64,000 bases of DNA, from NCBI RefSeq assembly GCF_036244895.1, contig NZ_BQKE01000006.1, forward strand, positions 1 to 64,000, read 5' to 3'. The notes beneath the pieces are model-generated. The model ran no database searches and had not been told where the DNA came from. It worked only from the letters and a program-made list of their open reading frames with translations. Positions 19,372 to 28,514 of the stretch are shown here, one piece after another. The stretch's first letter is position 1; each line of letters begins with the position of its first letter. This DNA comes from Persicobacter diffluens. Lineage in GTDB: Bacteria; Bacteroidota; Bacteroidia; Cytophagales; Cyclobacteriaceae. The position numbers and the translations under genes are program-made.

Positions 19372-20175
19372 ATGATGATCTATTTTCGTATTAAAAGGTT
19401 TTTGAGGCCCTTGGGTCTTACATTTTTATTGGTTTCCTTCACCTGTATTTATGCCCATGGTCAACAGCATCCAAAGGTGAAAAGTCTTTTGCAACTGTCG
19501 GATGGACAGTATTTTGCTGATCGGGACAGTGCCTATCTTGATCCCTACTATGGTCTAAAAAAATTGATCTATGGAAATAAGCGATTTGCCGAAAACAAAA
19601 GCATAAAACCCCGACAAACTGATGCAGATTTGAAGAATAATGAATTAGGCCAAAAACCCTTTGCCACGATTATCGGCTGTGCGGATAGTAGGGTGCCTAA
19701 TGAAATTATTTTCGATCAGGGGGTGGGAGATTTATTCATTACCCGTACTGCGGGACAGGTGATGGCCGAGGCCTCTTATGGCACGATTGAATATGCGACC
19801 GAATTTTTAAATACCCGACTCATCGTGGTGTTGGGGCATGAGTCCTGTGGTGCTGTGCAGGCGGCGATGAAGTTACCTCCAAACCCTCCGGGGCATATTG
19901 TTACCTTGATTAACGCTATTAAGCCCGCCTCCATTTATGCCAAAACCAATGCCGATACGGATGCGAAAGCCCTGGATTTAGCGATTAGAAAAAATGTACT
20001 GGAGCAGGTGGCATTACTTAGAAACCTAGAACCGGTGCTGAGCCGTCAGTTTGCCAGTGGTGATGTGCTGATCGTGGGTGCCATATATAATTTGCATACT
20101 GGTAGTGTAGAATTTATTGAAGAAACGGTGACCAGTTTGCCTAAATTTTCTGAAAAAGAGATGGCCCAAAAATAG
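19372..20175 (+). CDS. Exported beta-class carbonic anhydrase
   Basis: 267 residues from the ATG at 19372. Beta-carbonic anhydrases interconvert carbon dioxide and bicarbonate with a Cys2-His-coordinated zinc. Motif GCADSRVP (C103, D105, R107) and GHESCGAV (H156, C159) supply all zinc ligands and the Asp-Arg dyad. An N-terminal hydrophobic segment (PLGLTFLLVSFTCIYAHGQ) looks like a signal peptide, so the enzyme is probably periplasmic, which is less usual than the cytoplasmic form. It is followed after 72 bp by a DUF2490 gene on the same strand. The longer frame to a TTG at 19342 is less likely. Confidence 0.93.
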   Translation: MMIYFRIKRFLRPLGLTFLLVSFTCIYAHGQQHPKVKSLLQLSDGQYFADRDSAYLDPYYGLKKLIYGNKRFAENKSIKPRQTDADLKNNELGQKPFATIIGCADSRVPNEIIFDQGVGDLFITRTAGQVMAEASYGTIEYATEFLNTRLIVVLGHESCGAVQAAMKLPPNPPGHIVTLINAIKPASIYAKTNADTDAKALDLAIRKNVLEQVALLRNLEPVLSRQFASGDVLIVGAIYNLHTGSVEFIEETVTSLPKFSEKEMAQK

Positions 20176-20247
20176 GCCCTGAGGGTTAAGTATGATCATG
20201 CTGGTACAAAGCCATATTGTATCAGCTTTTTTAAGAAAATTAGGGCC

Positions 20248-20940
20248 ATGAGAAAATTAATTTGCACCATATTATTATTTTTCATTTCAATTGCTGCTTT
20301 GCCACAATCGGTTGATGAAAATCAGTTAGGGGCCTGGTATATGTATTTCGTCAATAAAAAATTTGAGAATAGTCGATTTGGAATACAGGGAGACTATCAG
20401 TTTCGTTTCTGGGATATCGCCTCTGATTTAGAGCAAATTCTGCTGAGAACCGGTGTGACCTATACCCCCAAAAATGCGAGCATCATGTTCACCCTGGGTT
20501 ATGCTAACATCACCACCGGGACCTTTGGAGAAAGCAATGATACTTTTAATGAGAACCGGATGTATCAGGAAGCGCTCTTTGGGCAGAAGATCGGAAGCCG
20601 TTTTTTGTTAACCCACCGTTTTCGATATGAACAAAGGTGGGTGCAGGGGCAGGATTTCCGAACCCGCTACCGTTACAATATCTTTGTTAATATTCCCCTG
20701 AATAGTCAGGAGCTCAAGAAAAATACTATTTACATCGCTCTTTATAATGAGATTTTTATCAACGGTGAAAGGAATATCGGTAATGATCGTACGGTAGAAT
20801 TTTTCGACCGGAATCGTACTTATACCGGGCTGGGATACAACCTATTGGATAATCTACGGCTGCAGGCGGGCTGGATGAAGCAAACCACCGTCAACTGGAG
20901 TAAAGGGCAATTGCAATTTAGTTTACACCATCAATTTTAA
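20248..20940 (+). CDS. DUF2490 family outer-membrane protein
   Basis: 230 residues with signal peptide (LICTILLFFISIAALPQS) and a C-terminus ending in aromatic-rich beta strands (LQFSLHHQF), typical of small outer-membrane barrels. DUF2490 features include GAWYMYFVNKKF, a LRTGVTYT strand and HRFRYEQRW. Function in the family is unknown. It may be co-transcribed with the carbonic anhydrase. Confidence 0.8.
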   Translation: MRKLICTILLFFISIAALPQSVDENQLGAWYMYFVNKKFENSRFGIQGDYQFRFWDIASDLEQILLRTGVTYTPKNASIMFTLGYANITTGTFGESNDTFNENRMYQEALFGQKIGSRFLLTHRFRYEQRWVQGQDFRTRYRYNIFVNIPLNSQELKKNTIYIALYNEIFINGERNIGNDRTVEFFDRNRTYTGLGYNLLDNLRLQAGWMKQTTVNWSKGQLQFSLHHQF

Positions 20941-21081
20941 TCCCTCACAAAGAAAGGAACAATCCTTATTCCTCTCGATCATCAGCCTATAAAAGGCGGC
21001 AATGGATCATGGAAGGATGGTTTTGATCGCGTACTTATTGATCAACAGATCGGAATGAGTATTCGCTAATGTCACAAAGGA

Positions 21082-22158
21082 TTAGTAAGTATTATTTTCT
21101 TTTTTGGATGTTGTACCATTGGTTATTTGATAATAAATCGATGCTTTAATGCGCTTTATTTCATCTTTTTGGGTTTTCACATTGTTCAGCAGGGAAAGGG
21201 TGGTCATGAGTTCAATATTGTTGGGCGCGTTACCGGTGATGGAAATATAATTATTGCGAATGGTGGTCAGTCGTGTAGGCGTAGCGATATGAAGAAACTC
21301 CCCTATCGTTTGAATATTTCTACTGAACAGGGCTTTTAATATAGGGTTCAGTTCGGTTATTGCGCATCGAATCCCTATTTCGGACAATACTTTTGGGGTG
21401 TTCTCAAAAGTTAAAACATCCGATTCATCATAGCTTGCCGTTTCCTGATTGTGAATTAGTTCCTCATAGAGCAAATTAAAATGCTCATCAATAACAGATA
21501 CTTCCCGGCTCAGGATCTGAAATCTTTGTTTGGCAGAAAAATGAGGCCGGGTTTCCGGTTTATAGGAAAGCACATGTTCCAGTTCGCTCCACAGATCCTG
21601 CGCCAATGTTCGAACCTGAATTTCAAATACCGGGCGCTGGTCTTCGGGAAGGGCGCTATTTTTTAGTCGCACCATATAATGAATGGACCGGTACCCGCTT
21701 TCTTTTTGTTTGCTTTCAATATGGGACAGGCCGAGTCTCATCAGCATGGCCGGTTCGAAGAATGCTTCCGGTGGAGTATTGGGGTCGATTTCGAAAAAAC
21801 CGGAATTTCTCAGTTCTTTATCGATTAAGGATAGCTGGGAGGAGAAATAGACAATAATCCTGACCCCGATGGTGTCGTGCATATTTTTAAGGCTTTCCTC
21901 GGACAGCTTGTCCGGGAAGTATTGAGGCTTTCGGAAAATCTTTTCGATGACTTTTTCCGGATGTTTTATCCGGAAAAGGCTCTGCCGGATCGGGGAAGGA
22001 GTAGCAATGCCTTTACCGGTCATGTATTGGTTCCAGAATTCCGGCTTTTCCATCTTTTGCAGGCAGGCCCTGATCTCCTTCATTGTAGGCTCCAAGACCT
22101 TTTCTTCGTAGGCTTTGTACTTATCGAGGAAGATATTTAATTCATTAGATAGTTCCAT
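21082..22158 (-). CDS. RelA/SpoT-domain alarmone synthetase-like protein
   Basis: 358 residues. The N-terminal part (about 1-210) is a RelA_SpoT nucleotidyltransferase domain: DTIGVRIIVYF, GYRSIHYMVRL and FEIQVRTLAQDLWSELEHVL are the substrate and metal-binding signatures. Small alarmone synthetases make (p)ppGpp or related nucleotides from ATP and GDP/GTP. The C-terminal 150 residues are helical and unassigned; no HD hydrolase, TGS or ACT domain is present. It stands alone on the minus strand between two other units, with no visible antitoxin-like partner, so a toxin role is only possible, not shown. Confidence 0.85.
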   Translation of the reverse strand: MELSNELNIFLDKYKAYEEKVLEPTMKEIRACLQKMEKPEFWNQYMTGKGIATPSPIRQSLFRIKHPEKVIEKIFRKPQYFPDKLSEESLKNMHDTIGVRIIVYFSSQLSLIDKELRNSGFFEIDPNTPPEAFFEPAMLMRLGLSHIESKQKESGYRSIHYMVRLKNSALPEDQRPVFEIQVRTLAQDLWSELEHVLSYKPETRPHFSAKQRFQILSREVSVIDEHFNLLYEELIHNQETASYDESDVLTFENTPKVLSEIGIRCAITELNPILKALFSRNIQTIGEFLHIATPTRLTTIRNNYISITGNAPNNIELMTTLSLLNNVKTQKDEIKRIKASIYYQITNGTTSKKENNTY

Positions 22159-22232
22159 ATGCTATTCCTTTTACTTGGTGAAAGAACGCCATTTTCATCG
22201 GTAAAGTGCATCTATAAGTATTGTAAAATAGG

Positions 22233-22422
22233 TCTTTAAGCCGAATTATTCACCACTAGCTTTAGTGAAACGCTTTAACCGAATGATGATCAATCTGTTG
22301 CATTCGAGTCGACTGCTTTTTTTAATCGCCCCAATTGGGGCAAGCTGGCTTTCTCCTCATTCCTCTGCTTCGTTGCTAAAGCAGGAATGCAGCAAGAAAA
22401 AGGCAGGAATAATTCAGGCTAA
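22233..22422 (+). repeat. Family B repeat, copy B2
   Basis: Starts with TTTAAGCCGAATTATTCACC and has the core GCCCCAATTGGGGCAAGC, a compensatory palindrome variant of the usual GCCCAAATTTGGGC, then CTTTCTCCTCATTCCTCTGC. The right end (GGAATAATTCAGGC) is degenerate. Confidence 0.7.
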
Positions 22423-22590
22423 ATACCAAAACGGAGCATCGCCGGTACTTTCCCGCAGACGGGCAAAACACCTGTCTCGACATAAAAAAAAACATCATCA
22501 AAACAGTCTTATGATCTGATTTGATGGTGTTTGAAGATGGCGTCCTGTTCTATATATATAAGAGGGATTAATTGAAGCACTCCTGTTTGG

Positions 22591-22750
22591 AGGATGTTTA
22601 CCAGCACACCATCCGGCTGCAAATTCGAGTGAGGGGAAGGGATGTTGGATAATGCCTTCACCATTGATGTTATTCCCTCAAACTATTCGGATATCGCTGC
22701 TGCAATAATCAAATTTTCGCTGTGAATTTTGGCTTTCAAACCCGCTCTTA
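22591..22750 (+). repeat. Family A repeat, copy A1
   Basis: Left word GTTTACCAGCACACCATCC, right words TCAAATTTTCGCTGTGAATT and CTTTCAAACCCGCTCTTA. The middle is diverged. Full-length member of about 160 bp. Confidence 0.65.
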
Positions 22751-22822
22751 ATCGGTAAGTCACTAAGGTTTTTTAAAATACCTTATAATCTATTGTTATT
22801 CAGGATTGTATCCTCTTGTTTT

Positions 22823-23755
22823 TTACCATGGTAAAGGGATCACCGGTGCAATCTGGAATCTCACCTGATGATCTGCACCAAACTGTTCCGGACTGGCGGC
22901 ATAATACCAGTATTGTACAGAGAATTTTATAGGAAGCTTTCCAAATACCAGGGTTTTCGCAACCCCGGTTCCTACGGGAATAGTCAGGCGGTTTCCAGCC
23001 GAAGCATTATGATTATAGGACCAGGTGGGTTGCGCCTGAATTTGCCAGGCTTTTTTCAGGTTTACCGTATAGAAATATTGACCGCCGGTGATGCTCAATC
23101 TACCCCCATTGGCCTGACTGACAAAGAGGTCGTGACTACTGACATAAGCCATTTCCTGCGAGTGCATATCGGATAGTCCCCAGGAATGGTTGGCCAACAG
23201 TCCCACAAAACCCCATTTGGTGGTTTTTCCCACGAACAATTCCGGACCCAGTGCCCATTGCTTAATGCCCAGCGCTTCATCGGTGGCCGTTGGAATGGAG
23301 CCGGCCATCCCCAGAATAGTCACCATTTTATTGGACCAGGTTTTACCCAGGGCAATATCAAAGGAAATGTCTCCCAATTCCACGCCCGCATTGTCAAAGC
23401 CCATTCCATTACTCACCGGCTGTTTGATGATGATGGGAATTAAAGGACGGAAAAACAGGTTCATTCCATCTCCCAGCTTATAGGGAAGACTGGGCTGGAA
23501 GTTAATTTTGAAAGCCGATTGTGCATTGGCATCAGGCAGGCTTCCGCGGTAGGTGATATAGTCTATAGGAAAAGATAAAAAACCTATAGTAGCATTAGGG
23601 TCTGCCAGTTTTTTAGCCACATTATCAGCGCTTACATTTCCTTCATCGGCATCATGACTTTGAGCAAATGAATGAAAACCGTTGAGTAAGATGCTACATA
23701 AGATGACTAATAATCTTAATTTTTTTGGGCCATTTACATTAAATATCAATGACAT
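22823..23755 (-). CDS. Outer-membrane beta-barrel protein, paralogue of the 53774 gene
   Basis: 310 residues with a signal peptide (LVILCSILLNGFHSFAQ) and text typical of transporter-type barrels: FPIDYITYRGSLP, FRPLIPI, DISFDIALGKTWSNK, ATGPEL-like WALGPELFVG, and the final APVIPLPW. It aligns over its whole length with the 53774-54685 product, which ends in the same eight residues. The two share a hydrolase neighbour each (Ntn hydrolase here, M20 there), so both may admit the hydrolase substrates. It lies 104 bp downstream of the TRIC-like gene and may be the last gene of the 25520-22823 unit. Confidence 0.75.
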   Translation of the reverse strand: MSLIFNVNGPKKLRLLVILCSILLNGFHSFAQSHDADEGNVSADNVAKKLADPNATIGFLSFPIDYITYRGSLPDANAQSAFKINFQPSLPYKLGDGMNLFFRPLIPIIIKQPVSNGMGFDNAGVELGDISFDIALGKTWSNKMVTILGMAGSIPTATDEALGIKQWALGPELFVGKTTKWGFVGLLANHSWGLSDMHSQEMAYVSSHDLFVSQANGGRLSITGGQYFYTVNLKKAWQIQAQPTWSYNHNASAGNRLTIPVGTGVAKTLVFGKLPIKFSVQYWYYAASPEQFGADHQVRFQIAPVIPLPW

Positions 23756-23859
23756 TTGTGCTTATTATTTTTGTTATTTTACATTTGATTTGGTCACAGT
23801 GGTCATCGGTAAAGTGTGGTTGCTGAATAGTTTAATTGTTAATAAAATCAGGGAAGGGG

Positions 23860-24501
23860 TTAATCGCTATTGTTATGCAACATCATCCAATTGGGCACAT
23901 GAAGGTCCCAATGAATGGCACAGGCTCTTACGATAAAGGTGGTAGAGCCACAACAAAATGCTAAAAGTTCAGTGTGCTCGGGAAAATACTGGAGCAAGCC
24001 CAAATATGCCACAGCTCCAATGGTCAGGGGAACCGCATAGAGTTCCTTTTTCATCAATAGATTCGGGGCTCCGGCCAGTACATCCCGTATCAATCCGCCA
24101 CCAATAGCGGTGAGGACGCCCATTAATACCGGCCCGAAGGGCATTGCAAAATCCAATAATCTCGCTTTGTCTGCTCCCTGAATCACGAATAATGAAATAC
24201 CAATCCCGTCCAGATAAAGCATTAAGGAATAGATGTATTTTCTTTCCATCAATTGATTACCGTAGAAGGCGATCAGGCTGGCAAGGATGGAGACCCAAAT
24301 GTAGTTCAGGTCTGTGGCCCAAAAGACCGGCACTCCCAAAAGCAAGTCACGGATAGTTCCTCCGCCCACCGCGGTGATCACCCCCATCACGCATGCCCCA
24401 AAGAGGTCTATCCCTTTGGGAATCACCGCTAGTACTGCCGTTACCGCAAAGGCCACTACCCCTGCCATGCCTAAATAATAATAAAAGATCGTCGCATCCA
24501 T
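23860..24501 (-). CDS. TRIC/UPF0126 family membrane channel-like protein
   Basis: 213 residues with about seven membrane helices arranged as two repeated halves, each with a glycine-rich signature: AVGGGTIRDLLLGVPVFW and AIGGGLIRDVLAGAPNLL. This is the YadS/UPF0126 pattern of prokaryotic TRIC-type cation channels. It lies 44 bp after the Ntn hydrolase stop on the same strand. Its substrate here is unknown; family members in other bacteria have been linked to potassium or glycine transport. Confidence 0.85.
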   Translation of the reverse strand: MDATIFYYYLGMAGVVAFAVTAVLAVIPKGIDLFGACVMGVITAVGGGTIRDLLLGVPVFWATDLNYIWVSILASLIAFYGNQLMERKYIYSLMLYLDGIGISLFVIQGADKARLLDFAMPFGPVLMGVLTAIGGGLIRDVLAGAPNLLMKKELYAVPLTIGAVAYLGLLQYFPEHTELLAFCCGSTTFIVRACAIHWDLHVPNWMMLHNNSD

Positions 24502-24545
24502 GATTTACCGGATTAATCGTTATAATGCTGAGGCAACGCACGCAT

Positions 24546-25520
24546 TTATGACATAAATTCAAAAGCGGTGGCGGGTTGTAGCCGGTCGGTTACATCGCCC
24601 TGCATTTTTAAATTCTTCCCGGTAGCTAGTTTGCGCACCCCACTGCCAGGACTGAAATCAATCCTTTTCAGATCCAGTTCGATCATGCCCCCCATCAAAG
24701 GATTTTCAAAATAATATACTAAATCCTGATGGTCGAGTACGCTTCTCCATACCGTCATGGAAATGTTGGGATGATCCGGATCTTCCAGTCCCAGGGGAGT
24801 GCTGATTGCCCGGACTTGAGACCATACTGAAGCGAGTGCCAATGGTTTTGTTTTATATTGAGGGGAGGCGCTCAGGTTAAAACTTGCCCGGGCAAAACGG
24901 TCCGCAGCATTGATGGTTCCCGGGAGGAATTTCGTGCCCCCGACCGTCTTCCAATAGGCGTCAATGGCCAGCTGTTGGTCGAAGGTAGGAGAGTTCGTCA
25001 TCACGGTGTAATCTTTGCTGTGCGAGATCACAATTTTGCCTTCAATGAATTCAAAGATGGCAGAGTCGCCCGATGGGTCGGAAACAGACAGGTGCATGGA
25101 GGCCTGACGTCCATTTGGTAACACCGGTGATACGACCGTGAAAGGGTCTTCTGCCTGGGCTTTGACTGCCTCCTGTACCGTAGCAAAGTTATCCAGTACA
25201 TATTGCGCCCAGGCGCCTACAGAAATGGTCGGCTTCCCTCTTTCATCCTCATTTCCATAATCTGATTCGGCCAGGTAAAGCGTGTTGACCACCAGGCCTT
25301 TTTCATTGAAACCTTCGTTAGTACCGGCTTCATAACCCGAAACAATTAATGATCCGTAACGGCTTGTCCACTCGATAGGGTTTTTTCCCGCGCCTCCATT
25401 TTGCTGGTAGCCTCTGGGGAAAACATAAAAGGAAACGGGAATGGCTGGGTCATTCCAGTCCATTGTTCTTCCCACCATATAAGATTCGTAACCGGTTTTA
25501 TACAAGATTCTGGTACACAT
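24546..25520 (-). CDS. Linear amide C-N hydrolase (penicillin V acylase / bile salt hydrolase family)
   Basis: 324 residues from the ATG at 25520. These Ntn hydrolases cleave linear amide bonds in penicillin V, conjugated bile acids or N-acyl homoserine lactones. The start is fixed by the family: after Met removal, Cys2 (MCTRILY) becomes the nucleophile; R18 and D21 (GRTMDWN) and the TNSP segment (N near 170) complete the site. An upstream start would bury Cys2, so the longer frame to 25601 is wrong. No signal peptide is seen. The promoter at 25583-25637 belongs to the shared regulon, and the TRIC-like gene follows in the same direction. Substrate cannot be told from sequence. Confidence 0.88.
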   Translation of the reverse strand: MCTRILYKTGYESYMVGRTMDWNDPAIPVSFYVFPRGYQQNGGAGKNPIEWTSRYGSLIVSGYEAGTNEGFNEKGLVVNTLYLAESDYGNEDERGKPTISVGAWAQYVLDNFATVQEAVKAQAEDPFTVVSPVLPNGRQASMHLSVSDPSGDSAIFEFIEGKIVISHSKDYTVMTNSPTFDQQLAIDAYWKTVGGTKFLPGTINAADRFARASFNLSASPQYKTKPLALASVWSQVRAISTPLGLEDPDHPNISMTVWRSVLDHQDLVYYFENPLMGGMIELDLKRIDFSPGSGVRKLATGKNLKMQGDVTDRLQPATAFEFMS

Positions 25521-25582
25521 AATTTTTTGTATTTGATTGTTTAAAAGAGCAGCGGAAAAGTGCTTTTCTCTTGTTGACATTA

Positions 25583-25637
25583 CAAAGATGAGGAAATCCA
25601 AGGCCGATCAATTGCATAAAAAATCAGTTGATTTGCA
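25583..25637 (-). promoter_or_regulatory. Regulon promoter R1 (upstream of Ntn hydrolase)
   Basis: On the minus strand: TGCAAATCA beginning at 25637, TGCAATTGA beginning at 25616 (21 bp further), and CATCTTTGT with CTTTG beginning 29 bp after the second TGCAA (25587-25583). The same geometry occurs at five other promoters. The -7 box is weak (C instead of T first), fitting an activator-dependent promoter. Confidence 0.75.
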
Positions 25638-25728
25638 CGATCTGAAAAAAATGTCAGCGGCGTTAGGAGCATTCAAAAGTTCCCGGGAGCGCTGTTGATC
25701 CTTTGCTCGGATTGTTTGTTTCGGTTTT

Positions 25729-25773
25729 CCCTTTTATCCGCCCCTCCTCATTGGGGTATTTCGGATAAAGGGG
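25729..25773 (-). terminator. Strong stem-loop after the three-hydrolase operon
   Basis: CCCTTTTATCCG (25729-25740) pairs with CGGATAAAGGG (25762-25772), with an inner CCCC/GGGG pairing. It lies about 35 bp downstream of the 25809 stop. No long U-run follows on the minus strand, so termination strength is uncertain. Confidence 0.5.
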
Positions 25774-25808
25774 ATTGATGTCGGGGCGCTGTTTATTCGC
25801 CAGGAATA

Positions 25809-27113
25809 TTATTCCTCAAAAAGGCCACTGGTGGCGATACGTCTGGCGTAGCGGGTAGAGGAACGGTCGTTACTGGTAGAGTAAATGACAATCACCAAAT
25901 CTCTGGAGGGAGAAACATACAGACACTGATTCTGGAATCCGGCCTTGTACAGGTCTCCGTCTTCCCAAACGGCATCCCATTGGCGGGCATTACTCACCAT
26001 CTGATCATCTCCCAGGTGATCCATGATATTCGGACCATAGCCCTTGCGGTAAAATTCATTGGAACGGGTTCCTTTTTGGATGCGCTCCAGGATTTTTGGC
26101 GTCACCACTCTTTCATTCGAGACCTTGTCCCAGCTGGGGGTATAGAGCATGCCGAAGCGGGCAAAGTCAGAAATCCTGCTGGAGATCATGCCATGGCCAA
26201 TCGCATAGCCATCAGGGGTAGTGTGTACCAATAGCGGAGATTCCACATACATTTTAGACCAGATATGCTGATCCACGTATTCCGACCATCTGACGTCCAT
26301 TACCGATTCGCCCAAGAGTACCAGTGCCTGTGTGGCCACGGAGGCGTAGTCAAATTGTGTTCCGGGCTCGTAATCCTTTTTAGCATCTTGTAAAACCCCC
26401 ACCATCGTCTCCATTTTTCCATCGCTTTCCATGCCGAATTCCGCGGCCAACATACGATTGGCAATGGAGCCCGGGCCATAACTAACGCCCTCAATTTCTT
26501 CCTGAATATTGAGCCCCGTCGTCATATCCATCACGTCCACCACCCTGATGTTTTCCCAGGCGGTGCCTTTGAAAGCCGCTACATATTTTCCGATCGGATC
26601 ATTTTCATTGATCTTGCCTTCATCGATCAATAATTCAATCACTAAGCCAGGAATGGTCTTGGCACAGGACATCCAGATGTGGTTATCGGTAGGGTTCATG
26701 CCGGGATAACTTTCATAAACCACCTCTCCCTTGTGCACCACCAAATAGCCTTGTGTACGGTTTTTGGGATGAGCCATGAATTCATCCAAACTAATGGTTC
26801 CGAATTCATCCGTTGGGGCTTCAATTTTTCCTATTTCAGGAATAATGGCCTTGGGGAAAGGTTGTGCCGGAAGCCTGTTGGGCAATACTGCCGTAGCCGG
26901 AAAGGCTTCTGCCGGTCTCAGGTTAACCCATGCCGAGGCATCGCCACCGGATAGCCATTCTCCCAGATTTGCCTCATTTTTAAATTGCTTAGATTCTTCC
27001 TGAGTAAAAGACTTTTTGTATTTCGATATGGGTTGAAGCTCCTGCGCCATAATGGGTTTAATTTGAATAGATAAAATGAATAGTAAGCCTGTTATTTTTA
27101 GTCTGTTCAACAT
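25809..27113 (-). CDS. Exported class C beta-lactamase-fold serine hydrolase (paralogue 1)
   Basis: 434 residues with a signal peptide ending near residue 24 (IKPIMAQ). The active-site motif SxxK is SCAK at S149-K152 within NHIWMSCAKTIPG; the second motif Tyr is Y256 in FDYASVATQ. The third motif region near the C-terminus is FQNQCLYVSP rather than the HxG of classic enzymes. Such proteins are esterases, amidases or peptidases more often than beta-lactamases. It is the last of three adjacent paralogues, 26 bp after the 27140 gene, and is the only exported one of the three. Confidence 0.85.
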   Translation of the reverse strand: MLNRLKITGLLFILSIQIKPIMAQELQPISKYKKSFTQEESKQFKNEANLGEWLSGGDASAWVNLRPAEAFPATAVLPNRLPAQPFPKAIIPEIGKIEAPTDEFGTISLDEFMAHPKNRTQGYLVVHKGEVVYESYPGMNPTDNHIWMSCAKTIPGLVIELLIDEGKINENDPIGKYVAAFKGTAWENIRVVDVMDMTTGLNIQEEIEGVSYGPGSIANRMLAAEFGMESDGKMETMVGVLQDAKKDYEPGTQFDYASVATQALVLLGESVMDVRWSEYVDQHIWSKMYVESPLLVHTTPDGYAIGHGMISSRISDFARFGMLYTPSWDKVSNERVVTPKILERIQKGTRSNEFYRKGYGPNIMDHLGDDQMVSNARQWDAVWEDGDLYKAGFQNQCLYVSPSRDLVIVIYSTSNDRSSTRYARRIATSGLFEE

Positions 27114-27139
27114 GACTTTAATTTTTTGATACTGAATGA

Positions 27140-28477
27140 TTATTGTGAGATAGGATGGCCGGAAACGGATTTCACAATAGCGCGGGCCATCGCTTCTTCC
27201 TGATTATCGCCATCACTGGTGCTGAACCAGGCTACGACCATATCATTTTGAGGAGAAATATAAACCCCCTGGCCACCAACGCCTGCTTTAAATAAATCTC
27301 CGTCTGACAGGACGGCATCCCACTGATATCGGTTTGAGATTTTTCCCGCATCATCATAGAAAGAGATGGTGTTTTTCTTACCGATCCAGCCCTTATCGTA
27401 CATGTTCACATAAGTACGATCATAGATCTTTTCCATTATCGCATCGGAGATGATCTTTTCCCCGGCAATTTGTTCACAGCTTGGGGTGAAGACCATTCCC
27501 CAACGAGCTAAATCTCTGAGGGTAGCATTAATGCCCAGAAAACCGAGGGTGTTGCCGGAAGGACTCTCCAGATAATAAGTATCATGCTCCATCCCTGCTT
27601 TACTCCAAATTTTTTCACTGTAGAGCTCGTTCAGCGGCTTATCCGCAATACGTTCCACTATGCGATTCATCACAAAGGTATTGATGGAATTGTATTCAAA
27701 TTTTTGATGTCCGGGAGTTTTTCTTTGCATATCTCTCAATACATCCACCCAGCTTTCGTTTCTTTCTCTTACATCAGGTACTAATCCTACCGCGGAAGTG
27801 GCGGCCCAACGGTACCAGATTTGGTCCGGATCGGTTCGGGAGTTTTGGATTTCTTCATCATGCTCCGTCCCATTCAGGCCGGTGGCCATGTCCATCGCCT
27901 CTACCACCTTTACCGTATCCCAGACAGCACCTTCGAGCTCTGGCAGGTAATGGGATACAGGAAGGTTAAGGTCTACTTTTCCCTCTTGCTCCAGCATCGC
28001 CATCATGGTTGAACCCGTCACCTTGGATACCGAATACCAAATGTGTTTGTCCTCGGGGCGCATGGTCTTGTAGCGCTCATAGATGATTTTACCCTCTTTA
28101 ACGACCACCATGGCATCAATGGGCTTGGTGCTGAAATGCTCATTGACCGATATCATTCCGGCTTTCTTATTCCGGTACTGAATCTCCCCAATGGACTGAT
28201 CGACCGCATAAGGCAATGGGCTTGGCTGTCCTTTTCGACTTACCTGAGCGGTAGGATAATATTTGGACATATTGATCCAGGCATATTCACTGTATTTATT
28301 CGGAAATTGAATCTGAACTTTGTTTTCTGCCTGGTTTAAAAATTCACTCACCTCCAGCACCTCCTGAAAGGACCGGTTAGACCGGAGGTCTTTCGGGTCA
28401 GCCAGAATAATGCCTTTTTCGGAATCCGATGATGGCGTAGCTTGTGGTGCGATTATATCAGATGAATTTTTCATCAT
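27140..28477 (-). CDS. Class C beta-lactamase-fold serine hydrolase (paralogue 2)
   Basis: 445 residues, no signal peptide; probably cytoplasmic. SxxK motif SVSK at S149-K152 (HIWYSVSKVTG), Tyr motif Y262 (KFEYNSINTF), and GVGGQGVYISP in the C-terminal motif region. The N-terminal 30 residues are low-complexity. It sits 37 bp after the 28515 gene and 26 bp before the 25809 gene in one minus-strand operon. Its substrate is unknown; similarity among the paralogues suggests related esters or amides handled in different compartments. Confidence 0.85.
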   Translation of the reverse strand: MMKNSSDIIAPQATPSSDSEKGIILADPKDLRSNRSFQEVLEVSEFLNQAENKVQIQFPNKYSEYAWINMSKYYPTAQVSRKGQPSPLPYAVDQSIGEIQYRNKKAGMISVNEHFSTKPIDAMVVVKEGKIIYERYKTMRPEDKHIWYSVSKVTGSTMMAMLEQEGKVDLNLPVSHYLPELEGAVWDTVKVVEAMDMATGLNGTEHDEEIQNSRTDPDQIWYRWAATSAVGLVPDVRERNESWVDVLRDMQRKTPGHQKFEYNSINTFVMNRIVERIADKPLNELYSEKIWSKAGMEHDTYYLESPSGNTLGFLGINATLRDLARWGMVFTPSCEQIAGEKIISDAIMEKIYDRTYVNMYDKGWIGKKNTISFYDDAGKISNRYQWDAVLSDGDLFKAGVGGQGVYISPQNDMVVAWFSTSDGDNQEEAMARAIVKSVSGHPISQ

Positions 28478-28514
28478 ATTTATATTTTTTAAAGCGTTAT
28501 TTTAATATTTGATT

